From Rhodococcus sp. Z13 (GTDB taxonomy: Bacteria; Actinomycetota; Actinomycetes; Mycobacteriales; Mycobacteriaceae), in assembly GCF_025837095.1 (NCBI RefSeq), contig NZ_CP107551.1, positions 2,722,668-2,786,667 of the forward strand: a DNA stretch of 64,000 nt, written 5' to 3'. The translations under genes were made by a program, and so were the position numbers. This document shows, piece after piece, positions 60,822 through 64,000 of this stretch (positions within the stretch are counted from its first letter, which is position 1; the number at the start of each line of letters is the position of its first letter). The notes beneath the pieces are model-generated. The model did no database searches, was not told the DNA's origin, and was given only the letters and a program-made list of their open reading frames with translations.

Positions 60822-61835
60822 GTGCGTCGTCCGTCCGCATTCCGCCGTGGCGCAGCAGTTCTCACGCTCGGCATCGCTGTCGCACTGTCCGGCGCCCCGG
60901 CCGCACATGCCATCCCCGAGCCCGCGACCGCCTACGTCGAAGGCGTGGAGGAGATCTCGCCCCAGCACTGGAGGGTTCAGGTCTATTCCCCCGCCATGGA
61001 CACGGTCGTACCGCTCGACGTTCTCCGGCCCGCGGACACGAGCGAATCCCGCCCCGTCGTCTACGCCCTCGGCGGCGCCGGTGTCGGCGTCATCCCCGGG
61101 ACCGGCTGGATGGAGAGCAGCGACATCGAGGAGTTCTTCGCCGACAAGAACGTCAACGTCGTGGTGCCGGCCACCGGGAACTTCAGCTACTTCACCGACT
61201 GGGCCGCCGACGATCCCACCCTCGGCCGCAACCGGTGGCAGACCTTCCTGCTCGAGGAGCTCCCACCGGTCGTCGACGAACTGTTGGACGCCAACGGCAT
61301 CCAGTCGATCATCGGGATGTCGATGAGTGCCGGGTCCGCATTGGACCTCGCGATCCACGGCGGCGACCTGTACTCGGGTGTCGCCTCCTTCAGCGGGTGC
61401 GTGCGCACCAGCGACCCCCTCGGGCAGCAGTACGTCAAGCTCGTCGTCGAGCTCCGCGGCAAGGGCGACGTGCTGAACATGTGGGGTCCGACGAGCGATC
61501 CGCGCTGGGCCGAGCACGACGTGTACCTCAACGCCGAGCGGCTGCGTGGCAAGGCGCTGTACCTCACGAGCCGCAACGGTCTCCCCGGGCCCTACGACGT
61601 TCCGGGGCAGGAACGGGTGGCGGGCGAGTCGTTCGCGACCCAGATCGTCGCGGGCGGTGCGATCGAGGCGGCCACGCTCCAGTGCACCCAGCAGCTGGCG
61701 GAGCGGCTCGACTCCCTGGACATCCCGTTCACCGCAGAGCTGGGTGCCCCCGGTACGCACTCCTGGGGTTACTGGGAGGACGATCTGCGCAATGCGTGGC
61801 CGATCCTCGCCGAGTCGATGGACATCGACGAGTGA
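60822..61835 (+). CDS. Secreted esterase / mycolyltransferase-like protein
   Basis: A 337-residue exported alpha/beta hydrolase of the esterase-D/antigen-85-like group. The Sec signal ends in APAAHA before IPEPATAY. The nucleophile motif is IIGMSMSAGSALDLA (Ser near residue 168); the His is probably in GTHSWGYWEDDL near the C-terminus. VYALGGAGVGVIPGTGW resembles the mycolyltransferase loop. It may transfer mycolates to trehalose or hydrolyse esters; sequence alone cannot distinguish these. Starts at GTG 60822 after CGAGGAG. Confidence 0.85.
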   Translation: MRRPSAFRRGAAVLTLGIAVALSGAPAAHAIPEPATAYVEGVEEISPQHWRVQVYSPAMDTVVPLDVLRPADTSESRPVVYALGGAGVGVIPGTGWMESSDIEEFFADKNVNVVVPATGNFSYFTDWAADDPTLGRNRWQTFLLEELPPVVDELLDANGIQSIIGMSMSAGSALDLAIHGGDLYSGVASFSGCVRTSDPLGQQYVKLVVELRGKGDVLNMWGPTSDPRWAEHDVYLNAERLRGKALYLTSRNGLPGPYDVPGQERVAGESFATQIVAGGAIEAATLQCTQQLAERLDSLDIPFTAELGAPGTHSWGYWEDDLRNAWPILAESMDIDE

Positions 61836-61845
61836 CAGATCGGAT

Positions 61846-62033
61846 CTAGTTCGCTTCCAACAGGATTCGCGCAACAACGGCGCGGTGGTCCGATCCGGGC
61901 AGGTCGACCGTGTCCACCTCGAGAGCGGTGCGGTCGGCGACCAGGACGTGATCGATGGCGACGACGGGTGGGATGCCACGGTCGGTCGGATAGGTCGGCG
62001 GGGCGCCGACGGCGGGCGCGCACCCTCGGGTCC
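61846..62033 (-). pseudogene. 3' remnant of an endonuclease/exonuclease/phosphatase gene
   Basis: About 60 codons, ending at TAG 61848-61846, read PPTYPTDRGIPPVVAIDHVL and then VDLPGSDHRAVVARILL. The pattern Pro...IDHVL...PGSDHRAV is the C-terminal end of EEP-superfamily proteins, including the catalytic Asp-His pair (SDH). No upstream part of the gene exists: the frame runs into the WYL regulator. It is a truncated leftover, probably from a deletion. Confidence 0.65.
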
Positions 62034-63000
62034 TCACCGCGGCGGATCGGTCTCCGCCATCGCGGCGAGACGGTGCGCGAGACGTGCGGCGGACTCGCGC
62101 AGTTCGGGTGGGTCCAGCAGCACCGATTCGAAACCCATTCGCGCGACGTGCATCACGACCCAGTCGGGATCCTGGGCGCCGACGACGAGGACGCACCAGC
62201 CGTCGACGTCGTCCTCGACCCGTCCGATCTGCGGCGGCACCAGGTCGCGGACCTGCTCGGCGGAGGCGCGCAGCCGGATGCGGGCGACGTACCGGTAGGG
62301 CGCCTCGGTCACGGCCCGCCGGACGTAGGCCACCGGGTCGGGGTGCGCGCGGGGCCGGAAACGCCGTGTGGTGGAGGCGAGTTCGCGGATCCGGTCGAGC
62401 CGGAAGGTCCGCCAGTCGTCGCGGTCGACGTCCCAGGCCATGAGGTACCAGCGTTGCCCGGCGGCGACCATGCGGACCGGTTCCACCGTGCGTTCGCGGT
62501 CGGGCTCGTCCCGCGTGGCGTACCGGAACCGCATGCGCGTCGCGTCGCGGCAGCCGCGCGCCAGGGCGGTCAGCACCTCGGCGTCGATCTCGGTCTCCGG
62601 CCCGCCGAGGGTCTCCGTGGCCCCGTACACCGCGCACCTCGGCGCGCAGACGTGGGGACATGACCTGGTCCAGCTTGGCCAGCGCCCGCAGTGCGGCCTC
62701 GGCGGCGCCGGTGATCGCACTGCCCGAAGCCAGTCGCAGTGCGACGGCCGTCGCGACGACCTCCTCGTCGTCGAGGAGCAACGGGGGAAGCCGGGTGCCC
62801 GCGCCGAGCTGGTATCCGCCGCCGACACCGGCGGTCGCGCGCACGGGATAGCCGAGCGCCCGCAGCCGTTCGATGTCGCGCCGGACGGATCGGTCGGTGA
62901 CGCCGAGTTCTTCGGCCAGGTCGGTGGCGGTCCAGGAGGGCCGGCTCTGCAGCAGTGCCAGCAGCCGCAGGACCCGTTCGGTCGTCGTCTCGACGGTCAC
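62034..63000 (-). pseudogene. WYL-domain transcriptional regulator, frameshifted
   Basis: YafY/DeoR-type regulator. The 5' part (GTG 63000) encodes the winged helix: LRLLALLQSRPSWTATDLAE then VTDRSVRRDIERLRALGYPV and GGGYQLGAGTRLPPLLLDDE. At about 62631-62634 the frame changes in a CGCG run. The WYL domain then continues in another frame (AVYGATETLGGPETEIDAEV, WYLMAWDVDRDDWRTFRLDR) to the stop at 62034. One extra C, or a two-base loss, explains it; the joined protein would be about 321 residues, normal for the family. True mutation or sequencing error cannot be separated here. It is divergent from the DinB gene. Confidence 0.85.
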
Positions 63001-63061
63001 GCGGTCATCGTCGCACGGATCACGGACCGAATCTGTCCGCAATATGGCGCACCCTGAGGTC

Positions 63062-63635
63062 ATGACCGCACTCGACTGGAACGAACTGCTCCGCAACCAG
63101 CTCACCTACCCGGTGCGCCGCCGACTGCACGGACTCACCGACGACGAGTACTTCTGGGAACCCGCGCCCGGCTGCTGGAGCGTGCGCCCCCGGGGTACGG
63201 GCACCGCACCGGTACAGGCCGGAGCCGGGGGAATGACCATCGATTTCGCGTTCCCCCGAACCCGATCCGCCGCCGTTCACCACGATCGCCTGGCGGCTCG
63301 GCCACGTGATCGTCGGAGTACTGGCGATGCGCAACGCGAGCCACTTCGGACGACCCCCGACCGACTACACCTCGTTCGAATACGCGGCGACCGCCGACGA
63401 GGCCCTGGCCCAGCTCGACACCGAGCTGGCGATCTGGACCGAGGGGGTGGCCTCCCTGGGCGAGGCAGGCCTCGCCCGCCCGTGCGGAGAGGCCGAGGGA
63501 CCCTACGCGCAGTACCCGATGGCGGCGCTCGTGCTGCACATTCACCGCGAGCTGATCCATCATCTGTCGGAGGTCTGCCTCCTGCGGGACCTCCACCTGC
63601 ATTCGCACGCCCGGATCACCCAGGAGACGAACTGA
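63062..63635 (+). pseudogene. DinB-family protein, frameshifted
   Basis: DinB/DUF664-like four-helix protein. ATG 63062 begins MTALDWNELLRNQLTY with DDEYFWEPAPGCWSVRPRG. The frame shifts at the C5 run 63253-63257; removing one C restores FPEPDPPPFTTIAWRLGHV, continuing to VLAMRNASHFGRPPTDYTS, the remainder of the domain, and the stop at 63635. The corrected protein would be 190 residues. The family is metal-dependent and often paired with WYL regulators. A homopolymer indel is equally compatible with a sequencing error. Confidence 0.85.
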
Positions 63636-63636
63636 C

Positions 63637-64000
63637 ATGGCCCGCGACGTCCAGATCACCTTCGACTGCGCCGACCCCGCCGCCCTGGCGGCCTTCTGGG
63701 CCGAGGCACTCGGCTACCGGGTGCAAGGTCCGCCACCGGGATTCACGTCCTGGGACGAAGCACTCGACGCGATGGGGGTGCCGGCCGAGCGCCGGAACGA
63801 CGCGTCGGCGGTCGTCGATCCCGAGGGCACCGGCCCGCGCCTGTTCTTCCAGCGGGTTCCCGAGGGCAAGCAGGCGAAGAACCGGGTGCACCTCGACGTG
63901 CGGGCCGCCCCCGGCCTCGACGGTGCGGACCGGATGGCGGCGCTGGAGGCCGAGGCCGATCGCCTGGTCGCGCTCGGGGCCCGTCGCGTGGAGCGGCACG
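63637..64000 (+). CDS. VOC-superfamily (glyoxalase-like) protein, 3' partial
   Basis: Vicinal-oxygen-chelate fold protein starting MARDVQITFDCADPAALAAF, with WAEALGYRVQGPPPGF, FFQRVPEGKQAKNRVHLDV and ADRLVALGARRVERH. The frame is open to the end of the window (121 codons). One metal-ligand His is visible in RVHLDV. ATG 63637 follows AGGAGACG, one base after the DinB stop, so both would be cotranscribed. Enzymatic role unknown. Confidence 0.85.
   Translation, partial: MARDVQITFDCADPAALAAFWAEALGYRVQGPPPGFTSWDEALDAMGVPAERRNDASAVVDPEGTGPRLFFQRVPEGKQAKNRVHLDVRAAPGLDGADRMAALEAEADRLVALGARRVERH

Noticed and set aside
61846-63105. A single 419-codon protein joining the WYL helix-turn-helix and the EEP end
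   Set aside because: The middle of that frame is a low-complexity read of the WYL domain in the wrong frame; the real WYL sequence continues in the other frame.
62034-63635. Programmed frameshifting in the WYL and DinB genes
   Set aside because: No slippery heptamer with a downstream pseudoknot was recognised; simple indels in CGCG and C5 runs explain both.

Overview
The window is chromosomal DNA from a high-GC, mycolic-acid-containing actinobacterium, most likely a Rhodococcus (Nocardiaceae). The evidence is the uniformly GC-rich coding sequence, a mycolate-type FAS-II cluster (mabR-fabD-acpM-kas-accD6), and gene order that, from memory, follows the Mycobacterium tuberculosis block Rv2196-Rv2247. 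That comparison is recalled knowledge, not a search. No integrase, transposase, CRISPR array or phage gene was seen.

Layout. 1-6.2 kb: end of the respiratory qcrCAB operon, a HEAT-repeat protein with a MerR-HEAT regulator, and cytochrome oxidase genes ctaF/ctaC. 6.5-16.7 kb: AsnB/LtsA-type amidotransferase, adenosine kinase, ErpA, cobT-cobS, ilvE, gcvT and a leucyl aminopeptidase. 17-21 kb: the shared 2-oxoacid dehydrogenase E2 with lipB and lipA, so lipoylation enzymes sit beside their substrate. 21-31 kb: nitrogen assimilation (glnA1, glnA2, glnE) with a GlnR-type box before glnA1 and an intruding katG. 31-40 kb: lineage-specific block with a lipoprotein hydrolase, panB, proline iminopeptidase, CHAP protein, RNB ribonuclease, the RNase P RNA, a possible 30-residue peptide and a secreted lipase. 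40-49 kb: RNase HI/phosphatase fusion, zinc-ribbon protein, Nif3-like protein, HAD phosphatase, ptpA, SURF1, tRNA-Val, AhpE and DUF3052. 49-57.5 kb: pyruvate dehydrogenase E1 (aceE) and the FAS-II cluster with its PucR-type regulator. 57.7-64 kb: DUF3145, a serine hydrolase, an NDMA-dependent alcohol dehydrogenase, a secreted esterase, then three consecutive damaged genes (nuclease remnant, frameshifted WYL regulator, frameshifted DinB) and a VOC protein cut by the window end.

How it fits together. AceE and the E2 form pyruvate dehydrogenase and supply acetyl-CoA; AccD6, FabD, AcpM and one KAS enzyme elongate meromycolate chains under MabR; QcrAB, CtaC, CtaF and SURF1 belong to the bcc-aa3 supercomplex; GlnA1 is switched by GlnE. 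Most convergent gene ends carry strong GC-rich hairpins, listed as terminators.

Most notable: a third lipoyl domain in the E2 made by a tandem 357-bp duplication differing at one base, a KstR-like palindrome before the NDMA-dependent dehydrogenase, a candidate microprotein beside rnpB, and the decaying gene cluster near the right end. I did not find a clearly new multi-gene system; the MerR-HEAT/HEAT pair is the closest candidate.
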